Source: Sphingobacterium sp. CZ-UAM (GTDB lineage Bacteria; Bacteroidota; Bacteroidia; Sphingobacteriales; Sphingobacteriaceae). Taken from it: DNA of 64,000 nucleotides. Position 1 is the stretch's first letter, and each line of letters opens with the position of its first letter. The notes under the pieces were generated by a model, which saw only the letters and a list, made by a program, of their open reading frames with translations, searched no databases and had not been told where the DNA came from. Shown here piece by piece: positions 51,838 through 63,200 of the stretch. Location: contig NZ_MTCM01000009.1 in the NCBI RefSeq assembly GCF_002000245.1, forward strand, positions 1-64,000. The letters run 5' to 3'. Made by a program: the position numbers and the translations under genes.

Positions 51838-54441
51838 ATGAACAACACTTATACCAAGCTAGCCCTAAGCCTCTTATTTTCGGCAGGCCTCATGCAATCT
51901 TGTTCTGTATTGCAAACTGTAGGTTTACGAAAAAAAGAGACTGTTACCTCTGCGAAGGATTCTACCGCCAAGAAAGATACGACGATTGCCTATGACAAAC
52001 TGTTTAAAGATGCACGCGTGGATAGCGGCATGTTTGCTGTGATCCGAAAGGAAAATAATTATTACTTTGAAATTCCATTGAAAAAGATGGGACAGGACAT
52101 TCTCCTGATCCAAAAATTGTCTTCCGTTCCTTTGGCACTGAATGAAGCTGGTGTAAATAAGGGAATGAACTATGAAAATAAGGTCATTCGGTTTACCCTG
52201 CGCAAAGAGAAGAAAGAGGTATGGGTTTCGGAAATTAAACCGCAGGTAGAAGTACCTAAAGGGGATGCGATTGCTGCATCGGTCTATGATAATTATCGTC
52301 CTTCTTATATTGAATCGTTCAAGGTGGAGAGTTATTCAAAAGACTCCAGTGCCGTGGTGATCAAAGTCAATAAAGTGTTTGACGGATCGGAAAAGAGCTT
52401 TACGGATGTTTTCACCGCTTTGGGTTTAGGTACTTCGCCTAAAACCAGCATATCCACGATCGAAGAAATAAAATCGTATCCCAATAATATTGTTGTGAAA
52501 TCGGTGTTGTCGACAAAAGTGACGGAGGGAAATGAATCGGTGCCGGTTTCACTGGAGGTTACAAGTAACCTTTATGAATTACCTGAAACGCCGATGGTGG
52601 CACGTTTTGCGGATCCCCGTATTGGCTTCTTTACTTCGCCACGCTGGTATTTTAACGATAAACAACAGGAACTGGATAAAAAAAATCTGGTGAACCGCTG
52701 GCGTCTTGAGCCGAAAGATGAGGACAAAGCACGTTACCTGAAAGGTGAACTGGTAGAGCCGAAAAAACCTATTGTTTTTTATCTGGATCCGGCCACGCCA
52801 AAGCAATGGCGCCAAGCCATTATCGATGGTGTTCACGACTGGCAGGAAGCCTTTGAGGCGGCTGGTTTTAAGAATGCGATTTTGGCAAAACAGCAACCGG
52901 ATAGTGTCAAATTTGATCCGGATGATGCCAATGTATCTTCTATTGTATACGCTGCATCAGCGCAGGCCAATGCGATGGGACCATCGGTAGTGGATCCACG
53001 TTCAGGTGAAATTTTGGAGGCGGATGTGATCTGGTGGCATAACGTAATGACGATCCTAAATAGCTGGATGCGGATACAAACAGGTATCGTAGATACTTCT
53101 GTGCGTTCAAATGTATTCTCGGATGAAAAAATGGCCCATGCCATTCGTTTTGTTTCTTCGCATGAGATTGGACATACCTTAGGGCTGATGCACAATATGG
53201 GCTCATCGGCAAGTTTTCCGGTAGATTCACTCCGTAGCAAAAGTTTTACCGCAAAAATGGGCGGTACGGCACCATCGATTATGGATTATGCGCGCTTCAA
53301 CTATGTGGCGCAGCCTGAAGATGCTGTTGAACAGATTACACCCGTGATCGGAGCCTATGACAAATATGCTATTGGATGGGCTTACCGTTGGTATGGCAAA
53401 ACACAGCCTTGGGATGAAATACCGTTGTTGCGCAAAGAAATTGATGCCCATGTGCATGACCCGATATATCATTACGGCGAACAACAGGATTCAAAAAATA
53501 TTGTTGACCCAAGGGCACAGTCCGAAGATCTAGGTGACGATGCCATGAAAGCTGGTGAATATGGGATGAAAAATTTGCGTCGCATGATGCCGAATATCAT
53601 CAACTGGACCACAAATACGGGGGATGACTATTATCGGGCCGGTAAATTATATATGGGGGTCGTTGGTCAATGGTATGCTTACGCTGATCATGTGCTCAAT
53701 AATATTGGTGGTATTTATCTTGAAAATGCTGTTTTGGGCGACCAAAAAAATGCATATAGTCCAGTACCCAAAGAGAAGCAGGTAGCTGCACTGGAATATT
53801 TAAAGAAACATGTGTTCTACATGCCGGAGTGGCTATTTGTTCCGGAGTTGATGGCGAAAACTTTCCCTTTAAGAGATTCACCTATGGGACCGTTTGAATA
53901 TGCACCTTATAATCTGCAGCGTGAGTTTCAATATGCCATGCTCTATAAATTGGTCAACGATGAACGCCTATTGCGCATGGTCGAAATGGAAAACCTCTTT
54001 GGCGACAAGAAGGCATGGAGTGCACCAGCATTTTTAGCATCGGTACGCAAAGAGATCTTCGCAAAAACGCTCAGTGGACAGGCATTGGATCTTAAAACAC
54101 GCATGTTGCAGCAGAATTACGTGGATGTACTAATGGTCTCTACGAATAAGTCCATGGAGAAATTAAATGCCAAGAAATTAGCTGGGGTCGAACAATTGAT
54201 CGAAGGAACTCAGCCTAATCTGTGCTTGCATCAACATCATGCAGCTTCTGCTCAAACAGGTTTACGTAATGTACATGTCACCGGAATGATTCGTACATCG
54301 GATATGCTGACCTATAAAAGGGCCGAACTGTATGAGATCTATCAGTTGCTGAAACAAAAACAACGGACAGGAGACGCGACGACAAAGGCCCATTATATGG
54401 ATCTCGTATTGCGGATCGCAAATACTTTGGCATTGAACTAA
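51838..54441 (+). CDS. Zinc-dependent metalloprotease (DUF5117/DUF4953 type) lipoprotein
   Basis: An 867-residue exported metalloprotease. A lipobox-like QSC (Cys22 in GLMQSCSVLQ) ends the signal region. The metzincin-like zinc motif HEIGHTLGLMHN (residues 442-453) gives three His ligands and the catalytic Glu, with the downstream Met-turn candidate PSIMDYARFNYV. The N-terminal half contains DUF5118/DUF5117-type domains and the C-terminal part a long helical domain of the DUF4953 type. Such proteases are regularly encoded next to SusC/SusD pairs in Bacteroidota, as here (34 bp to SusC), suggesting degradation of a protein or peptide whose fragments are imported. Confidence 0.9.
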   Translation: MNNTYTKLALSLLFSAGLMQSCSVLQTVGLRKKETVTSAKDSTAKKDTTIAYDKLFKDARVDSGMFAVIRKENNYYFEIPLKKMGQDILLIQKLSSVPLALNEAGVNKGMNYENKVIRFTLRKEKKEVWVSEIKPQVEVPKGDAIAASVYDNYRPSYIESFKVESYSKDSSAVVIKVNKVFDGSEKSFTDVFTALGLGTSPKTSISTIEEIKSYPNNIVVKSVLSTKVTEGNESVPVSLEVTSNLYELPETPMVARFADPRIGFFTSPRWYFNDKQQELDKKNLVNRWRLEPKDEDKARYLKGELVEPKKPIVFYLDPATPKQWRQAIIDGVHDWQEAFEAAGFKNAILAKQQPDSVKFDPDDANVSSIVYAASAQANAMGPSVVDPRSGEILEADVIWWHNVMTILNSWMRIQTGIVDTSVRSNVFSDEKMAHAIRFVSSHEIGHTLGLMHNMGSSASFPVDSLRSKSFTAKMGGTAPSIMDYARFNYVAQPEDAVEQITPVIGAYDKYAIGWAYRWYGKTQPWDEIPLLRKEIDAHVHDPIYHYGEQQDSKNIVDPRAQSEDLGDDAMKAGEYGMKNLRRMMPNIINWTTNTGDDYYRAGKLYMGVVGQWYAYADHVLNNIGGIYLENAVLGDQKNAYSPVPKEKQVAALEYLKKHVFYMPEWLFVPELMAKTFPLRDSPMGPFEYAPYNLQREFQYAMLYKLVNDERLLRMVEMENLFGDKKAWSAPAFLASVRKEIFAKTLSGQALDLKTRMLQQNYVDVLMVSTNKSMEKLNAKKLAGVEQLIEGTQPNLCLHQHHAASAQTGLRNVHVTGMIRTSDMLTYKRAELYEIYQLLKQKQRTGDATTKAHYMDLVLRIANTLALN

Positions 54442-54475
54442 TATATTAACATCTATTATATCAACATCTACCAAA

Positions 54476-57400
54476 ATGAATAAGTTTTTAATACCGCTGA
54501 CCTTTATGTGTGTGCAAATGGCACAGGCACAAGAATCCAAGGAACTGAAAGGAAAGGTACTGGATGCGGTCACATTAAAGCCGGTCGTGGGGGCGACGGT
54601 TGTTGTCGAGAGTTCGGCAGTAGCGGAAGACATCGGCGTACCCAATCAGGTGCAACAATCTGCATTGGGATCATTGACTGACGCTTCGGGCGAATTTCGC
54701 CTAAAAGTTCCGGGGAACTTAAAATACGTCACCATTAGTTATGTGGGGTACCAGCGTATTCAGGTTCCGGTATTTCAGGACCACAGGACGATTTTGCTAC
54801 AACCGAGTGGAGAATCCCTGGATGAAGTCATCGTAACGGGCTATACCGATATCAAAAAACGTAAAAATACAACAGCATATAATAAAATCAATGTAGCTGA
54901 TATCAAGCAGACAGGCGTTGCATCCATTGATGAACTGCTAGCGGGACAGGTGGCCGGTCTCCAGTTGAGTAATTTTAATGGTGGTCCCAATAGTGCACCA
55001 CAGATCCGTATCCGCGGTACGGTATCACTCAATGGTACACAGGATCCATTGTGGGTTATTGATGGATTACCCATAGAAGGGACAGAATTGCCGAATCGGA
55101 TTGATAAGGATAACCTGAATAGTTTGAATAATCTTCCGATTGCAGGAATCAATCCGGATGATATTGCAGATATCACCGTATTAAAAGACGCGGCGGCAAC
55201 TTCGATCTACGGTGCACGTGCTGCTAACGGCGTTATTGTGATCACAACAAAAAGAGGTAAATCAGGTCCAGCAAAATTACAGGTTTCGGCAAATACGTTT
55301 GTCACTGAACGTCCGGACTTTGGTAAACTCAACTTGATGAATGCCAATGAAAAAGTAGACTTTGAACTATTGATGGCCAACCGTACTGATTTAAATTATC
55401 GCACAGGCAAGGGGGCAGTTATGCGTATCCTGGATAAAGCGAATGCACTGGAAGCCTACCGTTCAGGCGGTTTGGCTGCTCTTTCGCCAGAGGTGCAGCA
55501 GTCCATTAATCAATTGCGCCTGAAGCAGACAGACTGGGGAAAAGAACTTTATCGTCAGGCACTCAATCAACAATATTCGGCCTCGATATCCGGTGGTAAC
55601 GACGCGCATCGGTACTATCTGTCCAGCGGCTTTTACGACGAAAAAGGAGCAACTAAAGGAGCAGATCTACGTCGTTATTCATTGACATTAAACAATGATT
55701 TCAATATAAATGACCGCTTTAAAGCGGGAATCAATTTACTAGGCTCTGTTTCAAATAGACAAAACCCGATCCAGGATGACGATGCATTTACCAATCCGAG
55801 TAATTATATGCGTTTGGTCAATCCATATTTAACCGTGCGGGATCAATCGGGTAAGTATAACTACGATCCGGATATCGAAGGCTACGAAAAAGAAACCTAC
55901 ATTCCTTTCAATGCCATAGAAGAACGGGAAAATACCAAATATGCGCTGACAAATAAGGCATTGAAAGCGATTGGTTACCTGGAGTATACCATTATCCCGA
56001 AATTGTCTTTACGTACCGAATTTGGTTTGCAGTTTGATGAAAATAGCATGGAGCGATTTGCCGATCAGGAAAGTTACAATACCCGTAAATTGCGTGCAGC
56101 AACACGGTATTACGATTCCGCAAGTAAGACGTTTAAATATTTTTTACCTACGGGTGGTAAAATTGAAAATAACCATAATAGCATTTTTCAATACAACTGG
56201 AAAACTTACTTAAAATACAACAAAACCTGGAATGAAAAGCATGAGCTGGAACTCATGGGCGGAACAGAACTGCGACGGAGTAAGAATACAATGGTTTCAA
56301 CCAAAGGTTTTGGCTATAATCCGTCAACTTTGACCACACAAAATATTGTTTTTCCGAATAGCAACTATCAAGATGATTCGAGATTTGTACAATACAAAAA
56401 AGGATTGATCGAAAACTCCTATGCCTCCTTCTACGGGAATGCGACCTATACATTTGACCGTAAGTACAATGTATATGGTAGCATACGTTATGATGGGTCA
56501 AATATGTTTGGCGTAGATCCGCAATACCGTTTCTTGCCGATCTGGTCCTTGTCTGGATCATGGAATGTGCTGGAAGAAGAATTTATCAAGGGTAAAACAG
56601 CTTTGTCTGATCTCCGTGTGCGTGCTTCGTATGGTATTCAGGGAAATGTGGATCGCAATACCTATCCGTTTATTGTTGGGAAGTATGAAAATTCGACTAT
56701 ACTTCCAGGCTATCCAGAAGGAACAGTCGTGGTAGATATGCCTGCTAATAACAAATTACGTTGGGAACGTACACAATCTTATAACGCTGGAATTGATTTG
56801 GGGCTTTGGAAAAATAGGTTGAATATTACAGTTGATTATTACAATAGAACAAGTAAAGACCTGATTGCAAATAGTGCCTTACCTATGGAAAATGGTTTCC
56901 AGGATGTCCAGGTAAACTGGGCTTCGGCAAGAAATCAAGGGGTGGAATTGACTATATCAAGCCGTCAGATCCAGACCAAAAAATTCTCCTGGTCAACGGA
57001 TTTTAACATCGCCCACAATAATAATAAATTATTGAAGGTGATGAATAATCCCAAAGCCTATGCGCCAGAAACTCAGGTAGGCCGTCCCATCAATGGTATG
57101 TATGTACTGGAAACAGCTGGATTGGATAAAGACGGTGTGATGCAGTTTAGAAATCAGGATGGCTCTGTTTCGAGTTTCGAAGAATTCTATGGACTATACG
57201 ATCCTTGGGCAGATTTCTTACCGGGATATACTTCCCAAACGAGCATGACAGCGGCAGATTATCGTGCTAAATTTAAATACAAAGGCAGCAAGGATCCGAA
57301 ATTTGTAGGTGGTATGACCAACCGTTTCCGTTATGCTAATTTTGATCTGGCGATTTCAGCTGTATTCAATTTAGAGCGTTGGGTAAACCGTACGCCTACT

Positions 57401-57814
57401 TATAATCCGGCACTGGTAGATCGCGGGCAAAACTATACGAAGGGTCTCTTGATGGCTTTACAGGGGAAAACAGCTCTGCCAGCATTGGGAAGCATCGGTT
57501 CGGAACTAAATGACCGTTGGATGGCCTATGGCTGGATGGAGAGTAATGATCCGATCAGTTCATTTAAGCAATACGATATCTGGGCGAAGAAAATGAGTTA
57601 TGTCCGTATCAATAGCATCCGTCTTGGATATACCTTACCTGCAAGCTTAAGTAAAAAGATCGGAACCAACAATTTACGTGTGAACGTAGAAGGACGCAAT
57701 TTATTTGTTTTTGGTGCGAATTACGAAGGGTATTTTGATCCAGAGACGTACGGTAGCTATTATGCGCAGCCGATCAGCAAATCTTTTGCGTTTGGTCTTT
57801 CAGCAAGTTTTTAA
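54476..57814 (+). CDS. SusC/RagA-family TonB-dependent outer-membrane receptor
   Basis: A 1112-residue importer. Signal peptide (1-18, ending MAQAQ), carboxypeptidase-regulatory-like domain (about 20-110: LKGKVLDAVTLKPVVGATVV, with an unusual insertion of about 20 residues between its first strands), TonB box/plug (SLDEVIVTGYTDIKKRKN; WVIDGLPIEG; ITVLKDAAATSIYGARAANG) and a long beta barrel ending SKSFAFGLSASF. It lies 34 bp after the metalloprotease and 20 bp before its SusD partner, a likely operon for protein or peptide use. Confidence 0.93.
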   Translation: MNKFLIPLTFMCVQMAQAQESKELKGKVLDAVTLKPVVGATVVVESSAVAEDIGVPNQVQQSALGSLTDASGEFRLKVPGNLKYVTISYVGYQRIQVPVFQDHRTILLQPSGESLDEVIVTGYTDIKKRKNTTAYNKINVADIKQTGVASIDELLAGQVAGLQLSNFNGGPNSAPQIRIRGTVSLNGTQDPLWVIDGLPIEGTELPNRIDKDNLNSLNNLPIAGINPDDIADITVLKDAAATSIYGARAANGVIVITTKRGKSGPAKLQVSANTFVTERPDFGKLNLMNANEKVDFELLMANRTDLNYRTGKGAVMRILDKANALEAYRSGGLAALSPEVQQSINQLRLKQTDWGKELYRQALNQQYSASISGGNDAHRYYLSSGFYDEKGATKGADLRRYSLTLNNDFNINDRFKAGINLLGSVSNRQNPIQDDDAFTNPSNYMRLVNPYLTVRDQSGKYNYDPDIEGYEKETYIPFNAIEERENTKYALTNKALKAIGYLEYTIIPKLSLRTEFGLQFDENSMERFADQESYNTRKLRAATRYYDSASKTFKYFLPTGGKIENNHNSIFQYNWKTYLKYNKTWNEKHELELMGGTELRRSKNTMVSTKGFGYNPSTLTTQNIVFPNSNYQDDSRFVQYKKGLIENSYASFYGNATYTFDRKYNVYGSIRYDGSNMFGVDPQYRFLPIWSLSGSWNVLEEEFIKGKTALSDLRVRASYGIQGNVDRNTYPFIVGKYENSTILPGYPEGTVVVDMPANNKLRWERTQSYNAGIDLGLWKNRLNITVDYYNRTSKDLIANSALPMENGFQDVQVNWASARNQGVELTISSRQIQTKKFSWSTDFNIAHNNNKLLKVMNNPKAYAPETQVGRPINGMYVLETAGLDKDGVMQFRNQDGSVSSFEEFYGLYDPWADFLPGYTSQTSMTAADYRAKFKYKGSKDPKFVGGMTNRFRYANFDLAISAVFNLERWVNRTPTYNPALVDRGQNYTKGLLMALQGKTALPALGSIGSELNDRWMAYGWMESNDPISSFKQYDIWAKKMSYVRINSIRLGYTLPASLSKKIGTNNLRVNVEGRNLFVFGANYEGYFDPETYGSYYAQPISKSFAFGLSASF

Positions 57815-57834
57815 TTCTTTTAATTGATTATAAT

Positions 57835-59154
57835 ATGAAGAACATAATTTATTTTGGAATGATGATGACGGTTGGCGCATTGACTTCCTGCAATAAATAC
57901 TTGGATATACAACCGGTGGGGACTGTCATTCCTACCTCAGAAAGTGATTTTAGAGGCTTGATGACAAGTGGCTACACGAGTTTTCCGGCACATAAATCGT
58001 ATCTGTCATTACGTACCGACGAACTGTTGTTGGATGAAAGCTCTACAGATGCTGCCCGGACCAAAGATATTTATCTCTGGAACGATCAAAATCCCGATCC
58101 GGCAACCACTGCTTATCCGTATCTGGCCTTCTATAAGAGTATTTTCTACAGTAACCAGATCATCAGTACGATTGACGAAAAATTGACGGGTAACGCTAAC
58201 GTCGATCAGATCAAAGGTGAGGCTTACCTGATGCGTGCCTATGCGCATTTTGAGTTATTGAATTGCTACAGTGAAGTCTATTCAGCAAGCAATGTAGCTT
58301 TGCGTGGAGTTCCGCTATCGACCAAAATCGACCTGGAACAACGTTTTGTTCCTGCAACCATAGGTGACTCCTACGCGCAGGTGTTATCGGATATGGAAAA
58401 GGGGACGGCATTGCTTACAGTAGACGATCAGGCGAAAGGTGTGAATTATCGCTTTAGTAAGCGTGGAGCATATGCAATGGCATCACGTCTTCATTTATAT
58501 CGCGGGGAATGGCAGGCAGCAATAGAAGCGGCAAAGCAAGCTTTGAAAATAAACGACAAGCTCGTAGATCTCAATGTTACGGGAAGTTTATTACCTAATG
58601 ATTTTGAGTCTGCCGAAATCATTATGGCGCTGGAGAAAGTATCTATTCCGGAAGTACGTTCGAGTTCATTTATTTCGCCTTCTTTATTGTCGGCCTATTC
58701 GGATGGAGATTTAAGAAAAGGTCGCTATTTCCAAAAAAGAGGTGCTGATTATGTCTCACTTAAAGGAGGAGAAAACCGTTTCAACGTGAGCTTCAGAAAT
58801 GCAGATCTTTATCTGACAATTGCAGAATGCAATGTGCGTTTGGGAAATACAGCGGAAGCGCTAAAATATCTGGCCGCATTGAAGAAAAACAGATTTACGG
58901 TCGATGCTTACGTCAAAGAAACAAAAGCTGATGCGACCTTGTCCAAAGAACAATTGCTGGATGCGGTATTACTTGAACGTAAGCGCGAATTGGCTCTTGA
59001 AGGTCTGCGTTGGTATGATTTAAAACGTACAACAAGGCCTGCAATAACACATGCGAGTTTTGGTAGAACGGTTACCTTGCAGCAAAATGATCCGCGCTAT
59101 GTGATCCGTTATCCACAAGAAGCGATCAATAACAACCCAGATCTATTAAAATAA
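57835..59154 (+). CDS. SusD/RagB-family outer-membrane lipoprotein
   Basis: Lipobox LTSC (Cys19) then the SusD N-terminal motif NKYLDIQPVGTVIP. Helical TPR-like segments follow: AEAYLMRAYAHFELLNCYSE-like (QIKGEAYLMRAYAHFELLNC), RGAYAMASRLHLYRGEWQAA, and LYLTIAECNVRLGNTAEALK. The ending has LLERKRELALEGLRWYDLKR, the conserved C-terminal RagB/SusD signature. At 439 residues it is compact. It captures ligand at the cell surface for the SusC encoded 20 bp upstream. A terminator follows. Confidence 0.93.
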   Translation: MKNIIYFGMMMTVGALTSCNKYLDIQPVGTVIPTSESDFRGLMTSGYTSFPAHKSYLSLRTDELLLDESSTDAARTKDIYLWNDQNPDPATTAYPYLAFYKSIFYSNQIISTIDEKLTGNANVDQIKGEAYLMRAYAHFELLNCYSEVYSASNVALRGVPLSTKIDLEQRFVPATIGDSYAQVLSDMEKGTALLTVDDQAKGVNYRFSKRGAYAMASRLHLYRGEWQAAIEAAKQALKINDKLVDLNVTGSLLPNDFESAEIIMALEKVSIPEVRSSSFISPSLLSAYSDGDLRKGRYFQKRGADYVSLKGGENRFNVSFRNADLYLTIAECNVRLGNTAEALKYLAALKKNRFTVDAYVKETKADATLSKEQLLDAVLLERKRELALEGLRWYDLKRTTRPAITHASFGRTVTLQQNDPRYVIRYPQEAINNNPDLLK

Positions 59155-59183
59155 GGTCAATTTTTTTTAATCCTTTATATATT

Positions 59184-59217
59184 AATCCATTTTCTTTCTT
59201 AGGAAATGGATTTTTTA
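59184..59217 (+). terminator. Terminator after SusC/SusD pair 2
   Basis: AATCCATTT (59184-59192) pairs with AAATGGATT (59204-59212), followed by TTTTTATTA. It separates the protease/SusC/SusD operon from the response-regulator gene. Confidence 0.75.
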
Positions 59218-59230
59218 TTACATTCAAGCC

Positions 59231-59956
59231 ATGAGATGGAATATATTGATTGTCGAAGACGAAGACTGGGCTTTTGTAGGCTTAAAGGAGATGTTGACAG
59301 ACCTTTATGGGGATGGCGCATTGACCTTTACCAATGCAAAGGAGATTCAGGAAGCGGTGAAGATCATCAATAAGCATCATTTTGACCTGATCTTTATGGA
59401 TATCCATCTGATGGATGGACTGAGTTTTGAAATATTTAAGCAGGTATCGATTGATGTGCCGCTCATTTTTACAACAGCTTATGAACAATATGCATTGGAA
59501 GCTTTTCAAAATCAAGGTTATGCCTATCTATTAAAACCTTTCGATGTGGAGGAGCTCGCGCAGACAATGAAACGACTTGAGCCACTGTTACCCAAAACAG
59601 AGCCGCGTCTAAAGCAACGCTTTCTGGTGAAATATGGTAACTTTTTAAAATCCTTGGCGATCGCCGATATTGCTTACTTTATGGCGGAAGATAAAGAACT
59701 ATATGCGGTGGAAAAAGAGTCAGGCGTAGCCTATATCATTGAAGATAGTCTAGTCCACTTGGTGACTCAGGTAGACCCATTCGTTTTTTTTCAAATTAAC
59801 AGAAAATTTCTTATTCGTATTGATTCCATTCAGTCTATGTTAAAAATAAGTCGGAATAGAATTAAATTGGAACTAATTCCCCCAACTCCAAAGGGGATTG
59901 ATGTTATTGTTAGCGAAGAGCGTTCACCAAATTTTCAGCGCTGGCTAGATCAATAG
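59231..59956 (+). CDS. LytTR-family response regulator
   Basis: A 241-residue regulator. Residues 4-125 are a receiver domain with the acidic pocket VEDED, phospho-acceptor Asp57 in DLIFMDIHLMDG and the Lys of LLKPFDVEEL. Residues about 135-241 are a LytTR DNA-binding domain (FLVKYGNFLKSLAIADIAYF then FFQINRKFLIRIDSIQSM), which binds DNA through beta strands instead of a helix-turn-helix. The partner kinase is not adjacent; the LytS-type kinase at 50178 is the best candidate. Placed between SusC/SusD pairs 2 and 3, it may control one or both. Confidence 0.92.
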   Translation: MRWNILIVEDEDWAFVGLKEMLTDLYGDGALTFTNAKEIQEAVKIINKHHFDLIFMDIHLMDGLSFEIFKQVSIDVPLIFTTAYEQYALEAFQNQGYAYLLKPFDVEELAQTMKRLEPLLPKTEPRLKQRFLVKYGNFLKSLAIADIAYFMAEDKELYAVEKESGVAYIIEDSLVHLVTQVDPFVFFQINRKFLIRIDSIQSMLKISRNRIKLELIPPTPKGIDVIVSEERSPNFQRWLDQ

Positions 59957-60222
59957 TGTTCTGTTAGCTAGCTTACTATCAGTTTATTGTCTTGTTTTTT
60001 GATTTTTAATGAATTGATTTTCAGTGTTTTATTTTTTTATAAAAAATGTATAGTAAATTAGTATAGATTGTATTATATTTGCGCTCTAATAAAATCTATC
60101 AATTTAGTAGATTTTTAGAGTTATACAAAAAAGGGAGCTGTTGACTCGAATAATTACACTATGTCTATTTATTTTTTCTATATAAGTATAATGCTTAACT
60201 AATTTATTAAAACACCCTCTAT
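59957..60222 (+). promoter_or_regulatory. Promoter region of SusC/SusD pair 3
   Basis: TATATTTGC at 60074-60082 matches TAnnTTTGC and predicts a leader of about 137 nt. The gap is very AT-rich and has no ORF of note. Confidence 0.55.
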
Positions 60223-63200
60223 ATGCACTCAACATTCAAATACTTTCCTATTGTCGCGTTAGCATTGTCTAGTGCCAGTATGAATAAATTGTATGCACAG
60301 CAACGTTCCGTCCAGGGGAAAGTTACTGATGCGACTACCGGCCAGGCGCTAGCTGGCGTAAGTGTACGTATATCAGATCAAAATAAGGTGACACTTACTG
60401 ATGCTAAAGGTGAGTTTACGATCAGCGCTTCGGGCAAGGATGCTCCTCTTTTGGATTTTTCATTTATAGGCTACGAATCCCAACAATTGAGAGCCTCCGG
60501 AGCTAATATTTCTTTGGCTCTGAAACCATCGAGCACAGGTTTGGAGGAAGTCGTTGTGGTGGCTTATGGTACGTCCAAAAGATCCAATATTACGGGTTCA
60601 GTTAGTACCGTGAGCAGTAAAGCGATCGAGAACAGACAGGTTTCTAATATCACAAAAGCATTGGAAGGTCAGGTTCCGGGATTACAGTCGGTCGCTTCTT
60701 CGGGTCAACCTGGTACCGAGGCGACTATCCGGATCAGAGGGATTGGATCTATCAATGCCTCCAGTGCACCTTTGATCGTATTGGATGGCAACCCCTATGC
60801 CGGTGACATCAATTCCATTAATCCGAACGATATACAGTCGATCTCGGTATTAAAAGACGCTGCCTCCAGTGCACTTTACGGTTCTAGGGGGGCTAATGGG
60901 GTAATTATTATTACGACCAAATCAGGTATCGCCTCTGATAATACAAAAATTAATCTGAATTTTACTCAAGGTTATTCAACCCGGGCAGTTCGCGATTATG
61001 ATCAGGTATCGACCGATGAGTATTTTCAACTCTATTGGGAGGCTTTAAGAAATAAAAATCTGTCCAATGGATTATCTGCGGCTCAATCCGCTACAAATGC
61101 AAGTAAAACATTGCTGACTGATCTTAATGTCAATCCCTACGGCAGTAAATATCCTCAACCCGTCGGCGAAGATGGTAAGCTGGTTGCCGGGGCAAAAACA
61201 CTTTGGGACGATCCCTGGACAGATGTATTGCAGCGTACAGGTGTGCGTACACAGGCAGATCTTGGGTTTAGCGGTGGGAGTGCGAAAAGCACGTATTACA
61301 TCTCGGGCGGTTATCTGAACGATCAAGGGATAGCGATCGAATCGGGTTTTAAGCGCTATAACTTAAGAGCTAATATTGATAGTAAGGTTAAATCTTGGTT
61401 GAATGCAGGGGTGAATATCGGTGGTAGCAGCACGCAGCAAAAATACCCTCAATCCGAGGATAGCAATACGGCTAATATCATCAACTTTACGAGACTGGTT
61501 CCATCTTTTTATCCGTATTATGAACGAAACCCGGATGGATCTTTTGTGCTCGATGCCAACGGAAATAAAGTGTATGATTTTGGGGAGTATAGACCAAGCG
61601 GTGCAACGCCGCGTAATAATCTGGCAGCTTCTTTACCGCTGGATAAAAATGATATTCGTCGGGAGAATCTTTCTGCCCGCGCTTATTTGGAAGCATTATT
61701 TACCAGAAATTTAAAATTAAAATCGACCTACAGTGTTGATTATACCAACGGGAGTACACATGACTATACCAATCCAGTATTGGGTGATGGTGTCAATACT
61801 GGCGGTTATGTTTATCGCTCAAATGTGCGAACTGTTGCACAGACCTGGAACAATTTATTGACTTACGAGAAACAGTTTGGTTTGCATTACCTGAATGTGT
61901 TGGCCGGTCAGGAATATTATGCGTTCAACAGCAGCAATATCAGTGGGAGTAGAGAACGCTTTGTTATGCCTGATCTCTTTGAGCCTGTGGCTGCTTCGCA
62001 ATTAAATGATTTTACAGGATCCAGTGTTGATTATAGATTATTGAGTTTTTTGGGTAGGGTGGAATATAACTATGATAATAAGTATTACCTGTCAGGATCG
62101 CTAAGAACAGACGGATCTTCCCGATTTGCGCCTGATACCCGTTGGGGTACTTTCTGGTCCTTGGGTGGTTCCTGGAAATTAAAGCAGGAGAACTTTTTGA
62201 GAGATAATACGACAATTAATCAGTTGACTGTGCGAGCGAGTTATGGCGGACAGGGAAATGATAACCTCGGAACGTATTATGCCTACAAAGGGCTATATAC
62301 TATTGCTAACAGTTTGGGCAGAGGGGGAACCTATACGGGGAGATTGGCTACTCCGAATTTAAAGTGGGAATCGAACCTCAATCTCAATGTAGGTGTTGAC
62401 CTGTCTGCATTTGACAACCGGGTATCGTTAACTGTTGAGTATTTTAACCGACGGAGTAAAGACCTACTGTTCACGATGCCAATGGCCTATTCAACAGGGT
62501 ATACCGGCTATGATGCAAATATTGGCGCTTTGAAAAATACGGGTATCGATGTGGATATTCATACCATTCCTGTTCAGAATGACAATTTTAGATGGAATTT
62601 GGATCTTAATCTTTCACATTACAAAAATAAGATTACAGCACTGCCAAATAATAATAGGCCCATTCCTACTGGCAATAAGCTTTTGCGTGTAGGTGGAAGC
62701 ATTTATGATTTCTATTTGCCCGAATGGGCTGGTGTAAATCCAGAAAATGGTTTGCCGCAATGGTATACTGCAGACAAGGATGGTAATAAAACAGGCGAAA
62801 AGACTTCGGAATATGGAAAAGCAGGCAATTTTATAGCAGGTAGCTCGCTTCCAGATCTGGTCGGCGGGATTCAGAACAGCTTTAGCTATAAAAATTTTGA
62901 TCTATCAGCCTTGTTGAGTTTCAGCCTTGGCGGTCAAATATTGGATAATGATTATATTCAGATTATGCACAACGGAAGTAACCCGGGACGTGCTTGGTCA
63001 AAGGAAATACTTGAACGTTGGACACCGGAGAATACGCAAACTGATGTACCAAAATTGACGACGGATAATCTGAACTGGACTTCCTCATCGACACGTTTTT
63101 TATACAGTGGTACCTATGCGCGTCTTAAAAACGTCAGTCTGGGGTATAGTCTCCCGGCAGCGCTAATTAAAAGAATTGGGATAGAAAAGGTCCGCGTTTT

